A DNA stretch of 64,000 bases from Pseudomonas sp. AKS31 (GCF_023634765.1 NZ_JAMLFX010000003.1:198102-262101), one strand, 5' to 3'. Positions 8,462 through 20,129 are shown, counted from the first letter of the stretch. The notes: generated by a model not told the origin, from the sequence alone. Translations and numbers: made by a program.

Positions 8462-9334
8462 ATGAAACGTACGCCTCATCTGCTCGCCATTCAGTCCCAC
8501 GTGGTGTTCGGCCACGCCGGCAACAGCGCCGCGGTTTTTCCGATGCAGCGGGTCGGGGTCAATGTCTGGCCTCTCAACACCGTGCAGTTTTCCAACCACA
8601 CCCAGTACGGCCAATGGGCCGGCGAAGTGCTGGCGCCGCAACAGATTCCCGAGCTGGTCGAAGGCATCGCCGCGATTGGCGAGCTGGGCAATTGCGATGC
8701 GGTACTGTCCGGTTACCTCGGCAGCGCGGCGCAGGGCCGGGCGATTCTCAGTGGTGTCGAGCGGATCAAATCGGTCAACCCGAAGGCGCTGTACCTGTGT
8801 GATCCGGTGATGGGCCATCCGGAAAAGGGGTGCAGCGTGCCGACCGAGGTCAGCGATTTCCTGCTGGAAGAGGCGGCAGCCGTGGCGGACATCATGTGTC
8901 CGAACCAGTTGGAGCTGGACAGCTTCTCCGGGCGCAAGCCGCAGTCGCTGTTCGATTGCCTGGCGATGGCGCGGGCGTTGCTGGCGCGCGGGCCGAAAGC
9001 AGTGCTGGTCAAGCATCTGGATTATCCGGGCAAACCGGCCGATGGTTTCGAGATGTTGTTGGTGACGGCCGAAGGCAGCTGGCATCTGCGCCGTCCGCTG
9101 CTGGCGTTTCCGCGGCAGCCGGTGGGCGTGGGCGATCTGACGTCCGGGCTGTTCCTGGCGCGGGTGCTGCTGGGTGACAGTCTGCTGGCGGCGTTCGAAT
9201 TCACCGCGGCGGCGGTGCACGAGGTATTGCTGGAGACTCAAGCTTGCGCCAGTTATGAGCTGCAACTGGTGCGGGCGCAGGATCGCATTGCGCATCCGCG
9301 GGTGAAGTTCGAGGCGACGGCGATCAGCCTGTAA
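8462..9334 (+). CDS. pdxY: Pyridoxal kinase PdxY
   Basis: Phosphorylates pyridoxal to pyridoxal 5'-phosphate in vitamin B6 salvage. It has 290 residues, matching PdxY (287 in E. coli). It begins [20 protein letters not shown], the vitamin-B6 kinase N-terminal signature. Substrate region YLGSAAQG, the D-P-V-M-G motif ([14 protein letters not shown]), the CPNQLELD region and the anion-hole [11 protein letters not shown] near residue 225 are all present. Cytoplasmic, ribokinase fold. Confidence 0.93.
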   Translation: MKRTPHLLAIQSHVVFGHAGNSAAVFPMQRVGVNVWPLNTVQFSNHTQYGQWAGEVLAPQQIPELVEGIAAIGELGNCDAVLSGYLGSAAQGRAILSGVERIKSVNPKALYLCDPVMGHPEKGCSVPTEVSDFLLEEAAAVADIMCPNQLELDSFSGRKPQSLFDCLAMARALLARGPKAVLVKHLDYPGKPADGFEMLLVTAEGSWHLRRPLLAFPRQPVGVGDLTSGLFLARVLLGDSLLAAFEFTAAAVHEVLLETQACASYELQLVRAQDRIAHPRVKFEATAISL

Positions 9335-9349
9335 TCGCCTAATCGTTCA

Positions 9350-9425
9350 AAAAGATCGCAGCCTTCGGCAGCTCCTACATGGGAATGCAAAACCCTGTAG
9401 GAGCTGCCGAAGGCTGCGATCTTTT
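9350..9425. repeat. REPIN-like inverted repeat, copy 1
   Basis: Two perfect 30-base arms (9350-9379 and 9396-9425) with a 16-base loop; the arms begin AAAAGATCGCAGCC and end TGCGATCTTTT. It lies between the convergent pdxY and thioesterase genes. The same element recurs at 19954, 24738, 33043, 49241 and 52106. As RNA it folds into a very strong hairpin and may also end transcription on both strands. Confidence 0.92.
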
Positions 9426-9435
9426 GCTTTTGATC

Positions 9436-9918
9436 TCAGGCGTCGCCCTTGATCTCCTGATAGCGCTTCTCCAGCTCCTGGCGAATCTGCCGACGTTGCT
9501 GCGCCTGCATATAGCGACGCTTGTCTTCACTGTTCTGCGGTTGCAGCGGCGGCACGGCGGCCGGCTTGCGCTGGTCGTCTACCGCGACCATGGTGAAGAA
9601 GCAGCTGTTGGTGTGGCGCACCGAGCGCTCGCGGATGTTTTCGGTGACCACTTTGATGCCGACTTCCATCGAGGTGTTGCCGGTGTAGTTGACCGACGCG
9701 AGGAAGGTCACCAGTTCGCCGACATGGATCGGCTCGCGGAAAATCACCTGATCCACCGACAGCGTCACCACGTAGCGGCCGGCATAACGGCTCGCACAGG
9801 CGTAGGCCACTTCGTCGAGGTATTTGAGCAGGGTGCCGCCGTGGACATTGCCAGAGAAGTTGGCCATGTCGGGGGTCATCAGTACCGTCATCGACAGCTG
9901 GGCGTTTCCGGGTTCCAT
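9436..9918 (-). CDS. Acyl-CoA thioesterase, hotdog fold (YciA/cytosolic ACOT-like)
   Basis: 160 residues. Hotdog core with MTPDMANFSGNVHGGTLLKYLDE, where the N-x-x-G-x-V-H-G-G motif includes the active-site region, and VVTLSVDQVIFREPIHVGE. The C-terminus is a charged helix rich in Q, R and E. It hydrolyses acyl-CoA thioesters; chain-length preference cannot be read. The ATG at 9918 follows GTGAGAACGTT; the upstream TTG is less likely. Confidence 0.86.
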   Translation of the reverse strand: MEPGNAQLSMTVLMTPDMANFSGNVHGGTLLKYLDEVAYACASRYAGRYVVTLSVDQVIFREPIHVGELVTFLASVNYTGNTSMEVGIKVVTENIRERSVRHTNSCFFTMVAVDDQRKPAAVPPLQPQNSEDKRRYMQAQQRRQIRQELEKRYQEIKGDA

Positions 9919-10197
9919 AACGTTCTCACGGATCAAGGCTGATTACTGGAAGCACCTCTGCGGGTGCCTGGTCGCTTTTCAAAAGCACCGTTATCGGGAC
10001 GCCGGGCGACTGGCCGCCGTCACGCCGGAATCGATCTGTTTCCATATATTGCACCGCCTTCCAGCCGCAAGTCGCGGTGTTAACCTGCAAAAGCCCCTTA
10101 CAAAGGCAATTCCCACACGAAAAGCGGATTTTTACTTCGCTCGCCCAGACCTTTCTGACGTCTGCTGGCGAGCCTCGTCATTCAAGGAGCCCACGCC

Positions 10198-11961
10198 ATG
10201 CATGCCATCAGCTTTATTCAGGATCTGGCAGTGATCATGTTGGTCGCAGGTGTGGTGACTGTGTTGTTTCATCGCTTCAAACAGCCGGTGGTACTCGGCT
10301 ACATCGTCGCCGGCTTCATCATCGGCCCGCACACCCCGCCGTTCGGCCTGATCCACGACGAAGAAACGATCAAGACCCTCGCCGAACTCGGGGTGATTTT
10401 CCTGATGTTCTGCCTCGGCCTGGAGTTCAGCCTGCGCAAGCTGTTCAAGGTCGGCGCCACGGCGTTTATTGCGGCGTTCCTCGAGATCGTCCTGATGATC
10501 TGGATCGGCTACGAAATCGGCCGCTGGTTCGACTGGAACACCATGGACTCGCTGTTCCTCGGCGCGATTCTGGCGATCTCCTCGACCACCATCATCGTCA
10601 AGGCCCTCAATGACCTGAAGATGAAAAACGAGCGCTTTGCGCAGTTGATCTTCGGCGTCCTGATTGTCGAAGACATCCTCGGCATCGGCATCATCGCGCT
10701 GCTATCGAGCATCGCCGTCAGCGGCACGGTCAGCTCCGGCGAAGTGTTTTCCACGGTCGGCAAACTGTCGCTGTTCATGATCGTCGCGCTGGTTATCGGC
10801 ATCCTGTTGGTGCCGCGTTTGCTGGCTTACGTGGCCAAATTCGAAAGCAACGAGATGCTGCTGATCACTGTGCTCGGCCTGTGTTTCGGCTTCTGCCTGC
10901 TGGTGGTCAAGCTTGAATACAGCATGGTGCTTGGCGCCTTTCTGATCGGCGCGATCATGGCCGAGTCGCGACAATTGCTGAAGATCGAGCGCCTGATCGA
11001 GCCGGTCCGCGACCTGTTCAGTGCGATCTTCTTTGTCGCCATCGGCTTGATGCTCGATCCGCTGATTCTGCTCGAATACGCGTGGCCGATTGCGGTAATT
11101 ACCGTAGCCGTCGTACTCGGCAAGATGTTGTCCTGCGGTCTCGGAGCGTTTATCGCCGGCAATGACGGACGCACCTCACTGCGCGTGGGGATGGGCCTGT
11201 CACAGATTGGCGAATTTTCCTTCATCATCGCCGCGCTCGGGATGACCTTGCAGGTGACCAGTAACTTCCTCTACCCGGTCGCCGTGGCGGTGTCGGTGAT
11301 CACCACGCTGCTGACGCCGTATCTGATTCGCGCGGCGGATCCGCTGTCGATCAAGCTGTCCGGTGCCGTACCCAAACGTTTGGGGCGTGTGTTGGGCATG
11401 TACGGTGAGTGGCTGCGCAGCATCCAGCCGCAAGGCGAGGGCGCGATGCTGGCGTCGATTATCCGCAAAATCCTGCTGCAAGTCGGGGTCAATCTGGCGC
11501 TGGTGATTGCGATCTTCTTCGCCGGAGCGTATTTCGCCGAGCGCATCTCGCTGTCGCTGCAAGACTGGATCAGTGATCCGAGCTGGCAGAAGGCATTGAT
11601 CTGGGGCGGGGCGCTGCTGGTGTCGTTGCCGTTCCTGATCGCGGCGTATCGCAAGCTCAAGGCGCTGTCGATGCTGCTGGCAGAGATGGGCGTGAAGCCT
11701 GAGATGGCGGGGCGTCACACGCAGCGAGTGCGCCGGGTGATCTCCGAAGTGATCCCGATCCTCTCGCTGCTGGTGATTTTCCTGCTATTGGCAGCCTTGT
11801 CGGCCAGTATCCTGCCGACCAACAAGTTGCTGGTGCTGATCGCCGTGGTCGCGGCCGCCGTGGCGGCGCTGCTCTGGCGCTGGTTCATCCGCGTGCACAC
11901 GCGGATGCAGGTGGCGCTGCTGGAAACCCTCGACAACCACAAGGAGTCGTCGGGACATTGA
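10198..11961 (+). CDS. Cation:proton antiporter, CPA2 (KefB/Na+-H+ exchanger) family, without RCK domain
   Basis: 587 residues, inner membrane. Twelve or so membrane segments over residues 5-385 form the Na_H_exchanger domain: GYIVAGFIIGPHTPP, MFCLGLEFSLRKL, ISSTTIIVKAL and LGAFLIGAIMAESRQ carry the family motifs. In place of the usual TrkA-N/RCK nucleotide-binding tail, residues 410-587 hold three or four extra hydrophobic segments (near 425-445, 465-480, 515-560). Transport of potassium or sodium in exchange for protons is inferred from the family. Preceded by AAGGAG 11 bases before the ATG. Confidence 0.85.
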   Translation: MHAISFIQDLAVIMLVAGVVTVLFHRFKQPVVLGYIVAGFIIGPHTPPFGLIHDEETIKTLAELGVIFLMFCLGLEFSLRKLFKVGATAFIAAFLEIVLMIWIGYEIGRWFDWNTMDSLFLGAILAISSTTIIVKALNDLKMKNERFAQLIFGVLIVEDILGIGIIALLSSIAVSGTVSSGEVFSTVGKLSLFMIVALVIGILLVPRLLAYVAKFESNEMLLITVLGLCFGFCLLVVKLEYSMVLGAFLIGAIMAESRQLLKIERLIEPVRDLFSAIFFVAIGLMLDPLILLEYAWPIAVITVAVVLGKMLSCGLGAFIAGNDGRTSLRVGMGLSQIGEFSFIIAALGMTLQVTSNFLYPVAVAVSVITTLLTPYLIRAADPLSIKLSGAVPKRLGRVLGMYGEWLRSIQPQGEGAMLASIIRKILLQVGVNLALVIAIFFAGAYFAERISLSLQDWISDPSWQKALIWGGALLVSLPFLIAAYRKLKALSMLLAEMGVKPEMAGRHTQRVRRVISEVIPILSLLVIFLLLAALSASILPTNKLLVLIAVVAAAVAALLWRWFIRVHTRMQVALLETLDNHKESSGH

Positions 11962-11982
11962 CCTGCCGGGGCGGCTGGCCGA

Positions 11983-12390
11983 TCAGCTTTCCAGCCAGAC
12001 GTCCCGCGCCCAGTGCCACACCGACTCCCAGGTTTCTTCGGCAATCAGCTCTTCTTCTGCCTGCCACAGCACTACCGTGCCATCTTCTTCGACGCAGTAG
12101 TAGTCATCACCGTCCTGACAGATCGGGATCAGGCTGCGATCAACACCGACATCCCAAGCGTTGGCGGCAACATCCGGCAAATAGGTGTGGGATTGCGGGT
12201 CGGTGACGGTCACCGGCTCGAGGCTGCCGTAAACCACATCGCTGACGGTCAGCAGAAACTCTTTGAAGACAAACGGAATGTCGATGAACAGTTGTTCTTC
12301 GATTTCAACCAGCAGATCTTCGTCAGGCAACTCCAAAGGAACCGGCACGGGTTCGTTGGCTTCACGCAGTTGTTCGATGATTTCTTCCAC
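11983..12390 (-). CDS. SMI1/KNR4 (SUKH) family protein
   Basis: 135 residues, strongly acidic. The SUKH pattern is IEEQLFIDIPFVFKEFLLTVSDVVYG, then IPICQDGDDYYCVEEDGTVVLW and a tryptophan-rich end (WESVWHWARDVW). SUKH proteins include immunity proteins against contact-dependent toxins, but housekeeping single-copy members are common and no toxin gene is adjacent, so a general protein-protein interaction role is as likely. Confidence 0.82.
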   Translation of the reverse strand: MEEIIEQLREANEPVPVPLELPDEDLLVEIEEQLFIDIPFVFKEFLLTVSDVVYGSLEPVTVTDPQSHTYLPDVAANAWDVGVDRSLIPICQDGDDYYCVEEDGTVVLWQAEEELIAEETWESVWHWARDVWLES

Positions 12391-12472
12391 GTCCGGGATC
12401 CTCTTGCTTGAATGGCGCGGTTTATATGGGCCGGTTTATACAGTAGCTCGCTATAGATGCAACCGCGAAATA

Positions 12473-12503
12473 GAAAACCCCAGCCGAGGCTGGGGTTTTT
12501 ATT
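12473..12503 (-). terminator. Rho-independent terminator after the Tim44-like gene
   Basis: AACCCCAGCC-GAG-GGCTGGGGTT hairpin with A runs on one side and T runs on the other, so it can work on both strands. It lies 26 bases past the stop of the minus-strand Tim44-like gene. Confidence 0.85.
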
Positions 12504-12528
12504 ACCGCAAGTGAAGCGTGAACAGGGA

Positions 12529-13404
12529 TCAGCCGTTCTGGCGGATACCGGCCACCAGCCAAGGCTGGTTGTCGCCCTGCGGACGTTCCATGTTCCAGCT
12601 TTCGCTGAACACTTCGCCCTGGTCGAAGCGCGAGGTTTTCGACACACCGCTGAAGGTCAGGGTGGCGATGGTTTTGTCGGCACGGTCATCAACGCCGTCC
12701 AGTTGCACCTGGAGGTTGTCGATGTAGGTCGACTGGAAAGCGTCACCCAGATCTGCACGCTCACGCTTGAGGAACTCAAGCATTTGCGGGGTCACGAACT
12801 CGGCGATCTTGTCCATTTCGTTGGCATCCCAGTGCTGCTGCAGCGACTGGAAGTGGCTGCGTGCAGCTTCAAGGAAGTTCTGCTCGTTGAACCAGGCCGG
12901 CGCGTTGATTACCGGACGGGCGGCAGCAGGCGCAGCCGAACCACCGAAGATCGAACCCATGGCAGCAGGTTTCTGCTCGAACACTTCACGCTGCATCGGC
13001 GCACCGGCCGGAGCGAATTGCTCTTGCTGCTTGCGGCGACGCGCGGCGATGAAGCGGAAGATCACGAACGCGATCACGGCCATGATCAGGATGTCGAAGA
13101 TCTGCATGCCCTGGAAGCCACCGCCCATGAACATGGAAGCGAGCAAGCCACCGGCGGCGATACCGGCCAGAGGGCCGAGCCATTTCGAAGCACCACCGGC
13201 CTTGGCGGCAGCGCCAGCGGCACCGGCAGCACCAGCGGTCGCTGCTGCGCCGCCGACACCTGGAGAAGAAGGAGCCATCTGGCTGGTCTGGTGCGTCGGC
13301 GCAGCGCCGGCGCTTTTGCCACCACCAAAGCGCTTGGCGTTGGCGTCGAGGCTCATCGTCAGGCCGATGCACAACGCCATGGCGATGCTAAGAAAACGTT
13401 TCAT
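12529..13404 (-). CDS. Tim44-like domain protein, membrane anchored
   Basis: 291 residues. Signal sequence to about residue 22 (SLDANAKRFGG). Then a glycine/alanine-rich low-complexity stretch, a hydrophobic segment near 85-105 and another near 113-130 (IFDILIMAVIAFVIFRFI), a basic turn, and a C-terminal Tim44 domain (about 165-290) with FLEAARSHFQSLQQHWDANE and VQLDGVDDRADKTIATLTF. Bacterial members are of unknown function. The ATG at 13404 follows GGGAATACCCTTT; the upstream start was rejected since it adds a non-signal sequence. Confidence 0.85.
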   Translation of the reverse strand: MKRFLSIAMALCIGLTMSLDANAKRFGGGKSAGAAPTHQTSQMAPSSPGVGGAAATAGAAGAAGAAAKAGGASKWLGPLAGIAAGGLLASMFMGGGFQGMQIFDILIMAVIAFVIFRFIAARRRKQQEQFAPAGAPMQREVFEQKPAAMGSIFGGSAAPAAARPVINAPAWFNEQNFLEAARSHFQSLQQHWDANEMDKIAEFVTPQMLEFLKRERADLGDAFQSTYIDNLQVQLDGVDDRADKTIATLTFSGVSKTSRFDQGEVFSESWNMERPQGDNQPWLVAGIRQNG

Positions 13405-13597
13405 AAAGGGTATTCCCGTTTGTGGAGACACGCGCGCCATGTTGCACAGCTGAAGTGTTACTGGCTAGCGAGAGAGTGTTTCGGGCTTTTGCCTGACAGG
13501 TCGCGTTCAGCTTCGCGAGGCAATCAGCCTATGTACTTTTGTCTGTAGGAAAAGGAGATAGGTTCAGCGGGATTGATGCACTGTGCGCCGTATTACC

Positions 13598-13625
13598 TGT
13601 GGGAGCGAGCCTGCTCGCTCCCACA
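13598..13625. repeat. Single REP palindrome (GTGGGAGCGAGC type)
   Basis: TGTGGGAGCGAGC followed by its near-perfect reverse complement ending CTCGCTCCCACA. It is a different sequence family from the REPINs at 9350 and elsewhere. It lies 19 bases after the uvrD stop on that gene's downstream side. Confidence 0.85.
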
Positions 13626-13643
13626 TTTGTTCAGTGCAGGTCG

Positions 13644-15827
<2,184 letters not shown>

Positions 15828-16084
15828 CGGGGCATTCTAGGGTGCGCCGCAGGCCCGGGCAAACCGAGCTTTGCATTAGCCGATGAAACTCCCGTCGATG
15901 ACGACCGGTCGGTCACTGGCTACAGGCATCGGCCCGCCGCGCTCCAAGGGTTTGGCCAGTGGCAAAGGACGGAAAAGTTTCGCGGAAATTATGATGTGGA
16001 GCAGTTTGGCAACGGGATCGGCTTGTGTATGCTCCGTCCACGTTTCGGGCGCACGCCCTCCTTATAAGAACAAGAACGTTGCCC

Positions 16085-18955
16085 ATGACCCTCAGCTCCG
16101 AACTGTCGGGCCCCTCCGTGGAACCCCGGGTTATCCGCAAGCACTATGCTGTCGAGATGGCGGTCGAGCGCACGCGTCTGCTGTATCAGGGCTCGTTGTT
16201 GCCCACGCTGTTCATGTTGATCAATGGTCTGGTCTGCGCCGCTTTGCTCTGGAGCCCGCAGCGCTACTTCGTGGTCAGCGTCTGGCTGGTGTGGTTGCTG
16301 TCGCTGGTGGCATTGCGGGTGATTCAGGTGGCGGCGTTCGATTCGGCGATCCCCGATCGTCAGGCGCAACCGATCTGGCGGCGGATGTTTCTGCTCGGCT
16401 CGACCATGACCGGTCTGACCCTGGCCGGTGCCGGCATCGCTCTGGTACCCGCCGACAACTTCATTCAGCAGGCCTGGGTGTTCGGCCTGATCGGCGCCGC
16501 GACCCTCTCGGCCAGCGTCGCCTACGCGGTGAGCCTGCCGGCGTTTCTGTCGTTTACCTTGCCCTGCCTGTTGCCGGCGATCGGTTATCTGTTCTGGGGC
16601 GGTGACGAGCAGGCGCGCGGTTGGGGCTGGCTCGGTCTGATCCTGCTCGGCTCGCTGAGCGTGGTCGCGTGGCAGGTCAATCGGCTGATCGATCGCGGCT
16701 TGCTGCGGCGCTTCCAGAATCAGCACTTGATCGAACACCTGCAACAGACGCAGTCGCGCAGCGAACAGCTCAATCAGGATCTTGCCAAAGAAATCGACCA
16801 GCGCCGCTGCGCCGAAGGCAAATTGCGTGAAGCGCAGGTTGAACTTGAAGACCGCGTGGCCCAGCGCAGCCTTGAACTGGACGCGGCCAATCAGGCCCTG
16901 AGCAAAAGCGAAGCGCGGCTGGCGCTGGCGTTGAAGGCCAGTGAGCTGGGGCTGTGGGACTGGAACCTGCAAACCGACGAAGTCCACCACACGCAGATTC
17001 AGGAGCTGTTCGGCCTCGCTCCGGAATACGTCACGGCGCTTTTGCGCGACCTCAAGCCACGTCTGCATCCGGACGATGTGCCGACGCTGAAATACGCGTT
17101 GATCGAGCACTTGAAGGGACGCACCGAGGACTATCAGATCGAATACCGCGTACGTCACGGCGATGGCCATTGGGTGTGGATCGAAGACCGAGGCCGCGCC
17201 GTAGAGCGCAGCGACAGCGGCCGGGTGATCCGCATGGTCGGCACCCGCCGCGACATCAGCGCCAGCAAAAGCCTCGAAGAGCAGCAGCGCCTGGCGGCAA
17301 CCGTATTCGAAGCGGCCAGTGAAGGCATCGTGATTCTCGACCCGAACTATGCGCTGATCGCGATCAATCAGGCGTTCAGCCGCGTCACCGGCTACGACAT
17401 TGAAGACATGCTCGGGCGCAATGTCGTCGAATTGCCGTGCAGCCGCGATGCTCGCCGCCATTACCTGGCGATCCGTCATGCGCTTGAGCAGCACGGCAGT
17501 TGGCAGGGCGAACTGGTGGAGACGCGCAAGAACGGCGAGCTGTATCCGCAGTGGCTACAGCTGAATGCGGTGCGCGATAGTCGGGGAAATGTCAGCCATA
17601 TTGTGGGCTTCTTCGCCGATCTGTCGGCGCGCCGCGAATCTGAAGAGCGCATGCGTTACTTGACCCACTACGACGAGCTCACCGGGTTGGCCAACCGCTC
17701 ACTGTTCCGCGAGCGTTTGCATGAAGCGCATCAGCGCTCGCGTCAGGGCCGGCGCAGTCTGGCGTTGCTGCACATCAATCTCGATCGTTTCAAATTGCTC
17801 AACGACAGCCTCGGCCATGAGATTGCCGACCAGTTGCTGCAAAAAATGGCGCGCCGCCTGGTCAACGCCTTGCCGGAAGCGGACACAATCGCCCGTTTGT
17901 CCGGCGACGAATTCGCCGTGCTGTTCGATGCCTACGGCAATCTGTCGAGTCTGGCCCGGGTCGCCACGCGCCTGTCGAGCAAATTACGCCTGCCACTGAC
18001 AGTCGAAGGGCATGAGCTGGTGGTCAGCGCCTCGATGGGCATCAGCATGCTGCCGGACAACGCCCGGGAAATCTCCGCACTGGTCAGCCAGTCGAACATG
18101 GCCATGCAACATGCCAAGCACCTGGGCGGGAACAACTTCCAGTTCTACACCGACAGCCTGCAGGCCAGCACCCTTGAGCGCTTGCAACTGGAAAACCAGT
18201 TGCGCAAAGCCATCGAGGAAAAACAGTTGAACGTGTTCTATCAACCGAAGCTGTGCCTGCAAACCGGACGGCTGAATGCGGCGGAAGCGCTGGTGCGCTG
18301 GGATCATCCAACCATGGGCCGGGTGCCGCCGGGGGAGTTCATCGGGTTGGCGGAGGAAACCGGTCTGATCGGGCCGATCGGCGAGTTCGTCTTGCGCCAG
18401 GCGTGCTGGCAGGCCTGCGAATGGCAGCGGCAGGGGCTGGAACCGATCCGTGTTTCGGTGAACCTGTCGGTGCATCAACTGCGTCAGGGCAAACTGGTCA
18501 GTCTGGTGCGGCAGGTGTTGGAGGAGACCGGTCTGGCGGCGCATTTTCTCGAGCTGGAATTGACCGAAAGCCAATTGCTCGACAGCGTCGAGCACATCAT
18601 CGCGACCTTCCAGCAACTGCGTGATTTGGGGGTGAAACTGGCCATCGATGATTTCGGCACCGGATACTCCTCGCTGAGTTACCTCAAGCGTATTCCGGTG
18701 GATTACGTGAAGATCGATCAGGCGTTCATACGCGGTTTGGGGGAGGGCAGTGAAGATGCGGCGATCACTCGCGCGATCATTGCCATGGCCCATGGCTTGT
18801 CGCTGAAAGTGGTCGCCGAAGGTGTCGAGCGCCAGGAGCAGCTGGATTTTTTACGCGCCGAGCGTTGCGATGAAGTGCAGGGTTATCTGATCAGTCGCCC
18901 GGTCGAAGCCGCTGCTCTGGCTGGGCTTTTGCGCGAACAGGACAAACCGCTTTAA
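16085..18955 (+). CDS. Membrane PAS-PAS-GGDEF-EAL protein (cyclic-di-GMP turnover)
   Basis: 956 residues. An N-terminal integral membrane sensor with five or six hydrophobic segments spans about 35-205. A coiled coil follows (residues 220-290, rich in Q, E and L), then PAS domains at about 290-405 (LGLWDWNLQTDEVH, with the PAC strand IRMVGTRRDIS) and 410-530, GGDEF at about 540-695 and EAL at about 705-945. The GGDEF site reads SGDEF (RLSGDEFAVLF), a variant often seen in tandem proteins. The EAL part looks catalytic: AEALVRWDHP, NLSVHQL, the E in LELTESQLL, DDFGTGYSSL and KIDQAFI are intact. Phosphodiesterase activity is likely, cyclase activity uncertain. Same position relative to uvrD in other pseudomonads. 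Confidence 0.92.
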   Translation: MTLSSELSGPSVEPRVIRKHYAVEMAVERTRLLYQGSLLPTLFMLINGLVCAALLWSPQRYFVVSVWLVWLLSLVALRVIQVAAFDSAIPDRQAQPIWRRMFLLGSTMTGLTLAGAGIALVPADNFIQQAWVFGLIGAATLSASVAYAVSLPAFLSFTLPCLLPAIGYLFWGGDEQARGWGWLGLILLGSLSVVAWQVNRLIDRGLLRRFQNQHLIEHLQQTQSRSEQLNQDLAKEIDQRRCAEGKLREAQVELEDRVAQRSLELDAANQALSKSEARLALALKASELGLWDWNLQTDEVHHTQIQELFGLAPEYVTALLRDLKPRLHPDDVPTLKYALIEHLKGRTEDYQIEYRVRHGDGHWVWIEDRGRAVERSDSGRVIRMVGTRRDISASKSLEEQQRLAATVFEAASEGIVILDPNYALIAINQAFSRVTGYDIEDMLGRNVVELPCSRDARRHYLAIRHALEQHGSWQGELVETRKNGELYPQWLQLNAVRDSRGNVSHIVGFFADLSARRESEERMRYLTHYDELTGLANRSLFRERLHEAHQRSRQGRRSLALLHINLDRFKLLNDSLGHEIADQLLQKMARRLVNALPEADTIARLSGDEFAVLFDAYGNLSSLARVATRLSSKLRLPLTVEGHELVVSASMGISMLPDNAREISALVSQSNMAMQHAKHLGGNNFQFYTDSLQASTLERLQLENQLRKAIEEKQLNVFYQPKLCLQTGRLNAAEALVRWDHPTMGRVPPGEFIGLAEETGLIGPIGEFVLRQACWQACEWQRQGLEPIRVSVNLSVHQLRQGKLVSLVRQVLEETGLAAHFLELELTESQLLDSVEHIIATFQQLRDLGVKLAIDDFGTGYSSLSYLKRIPVDYVKIDQAFIRGLGEGSEDAAITRAIIAMAHGLSLKVVAEGVERQEQLDFLRAERCDEVQGYLISRPVEAAALAGLLREQDKPL

Positions 18956-19028
18956 GGGCTACATGCGGTCCATCGCGCCTGATACGGGGACATGGAGTTA
19001 CGCATTGAGCAGGCAAAAAGCCAATTCA

Positions 19029-19043
19029 TGTAGTATAACTACA
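19029..19043. promoter_or_regulatory. HexR-type palindromic operator before the RpiR-family gene
   Basis: TGTAGT-ATA-ACTACA has perfect 6-base arms. The known HexR motif in gammaproteobacteria is of the form TGTAATTAAATTACA. It lies 40 bases before the regulator's start, overlaps a TATAAC that could be a -10 element, and implies autorepression. Confidence 0.75.
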
Positions 19044-19082
19044 AGCGTGCTACATCCTTGCCCATAAGAAGAGTCCAGCCCC

Positions 19083-19949
19083 TTGAATCTGCTGCAACAC
19101 ATCGCCCAGTCACGTCACCTGTTACGCAAGTCGGAGCTCAAGGTCGCCGACCACGTGCTGCTTGACCCTGCGGCAGTGATGCACAGTTCCATGGCCGACC
19201 TCGCCCACAGCGTTGGCATCAGTGAGCCGACCATCGTGCGCTTCTGTCGCGCCATTGGTTGCTCCGGCTTCCAGGATCTCAAGCTCAAACTGGCGCAAAG
19301 CCTGGCCGCCGGTGCCAGCTTCGGCCAGTTCGCGATCCATGAAGACGACTCGGTCGCCGATTACAGCCTAAAGATTTTCGACACCACATTGCACACCTTG
19401 ATGGAGGTTCGCGAGAAGCTCGATCCGGTGGAGCTGCAGCGCGCGGTGACGTTGATGTCGCAGGCGCAGCGGGTCGAGTTCTACGGCTTCGGTGCGTCGG
19501 GCGCTGTGGCGGCGGACGCGCAGCACAAGTTCTTCCGGTTGCTGCTGACGGCGGCGGCGTATTCCGATCCGCACATGCAGGCAATGTCGGCAGTGACGTT
19601 GAAACCGACCGATGTGGCGATCTGCATTTCTCAGTCGGGGCGTTCCAAGGATCTGCTGATCACCGCCAATCTGGTGCGTGAGAGCGGCGCTTCGCTGATT
19701 ACCTTGTGCCCGAGTCAGACGCCGTTGGCCGAACTGTCGACGGTCAATCTGGCGATCGATGTGCACGAAGACACCGAGATCTATACACCGCTGACTTCGC
19801 GTATCGCGCATCTGGTGGTGATCGACGTGCTGGCGATGGGCGTAGCGATGGCGCGTGGGCCGAGTCTGGTCAATCACCTCAAGAGCGTGAAGCGCAGTCT
19901 GCGCAGCTTGCGCTTGTCGCCGAAAGCCGTGAAAGCCCTCGATGACTAA
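19083..19949 (+). CDS. hexR: MurR/RpiR-family regulator, HexR-like
   Basis: 288 residues: N-terminal RpiR helix-turn-helix (about 1-77; MADLAHSVGISEPTIVRFCRAIG is the recognition unit) and a SIS sugar-phosphate domain (about 125-255; FYGFGASGAVAADAQHK and ICISQSGRSKDLL). HexR senses 2-keto-3-deoxy-6-phosphogluconate and represses glucose catabolism genes. In pseudomonads the classical hexR is next to zwf; here the neighbours are a GGDEF/EAL gene and pycR-pycAB, so this may be the paralogue seen beside pycR in P. aeruginosa. The start is TTG (TTGAATCTGCTGCAA) at 19083, after AAGAAGAGTCCAGCCCC. Symbol tentative. Confidence 0.85.
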   Translation: MNLLQHIAQSRHLLRKSELKVADHVLLDPAAVMHSSMADLAHSVGISEPTIVRFCRAIGCSGFQDLKLKLAQSLAAGASFGQFAIHEDDSVADYSLKIFDTTLHTLMEVREKLDPVELQRAVTLMSQAQRVEFYGFGASGAVAADAQHKFFRLLLTAAAYSDPHMQAMSAVTLKPTDVAICISQSGRSKDLLITANLVRESGASLITLCPSQTPLAELSTVNLAIDVHEDTEIYTPLTSRIAHLVVIDVLAMGVAMARGPSLVNHLKSVKRSLRSLRLSPKAVKALDD

Positions 19950-19953
19950 GATC

Positions 19954-20026
19954 AAAAGATCGCAGCCTTCGGCAGCTTCTACATTGGAATGCATTTCCCT
20001 GTAGGAGCTGCCGAAGGCTGCGATTT
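19954..20026. repeat. REPIN-like inverted repeat, copy 2
   Basis: Same element as at 9350. The left arm is intact except for one change (GCAGCTTCTACA); the right arm has lost the terminal CTTTT. It sits directly after the HexR-like gene and can act as its terminator. Confidence 0.88.
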
Positions 20027-20129
20027 GCTTTTCGAAGTAAACCTTCATCAGTTTGTCACCCCGAAGAAGCCAAACCGTCATCCCTCCCGCCTATCGTGAA
20101 ACTCCCGTACTCGCCTTGGGAGAATCGAA

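Noticed and set aside
15828..16084. LexA box before uvrD or the GGDEF/EAL gene
   Set aside because: No CTG-N10-CAG with the usual A/T core was found.
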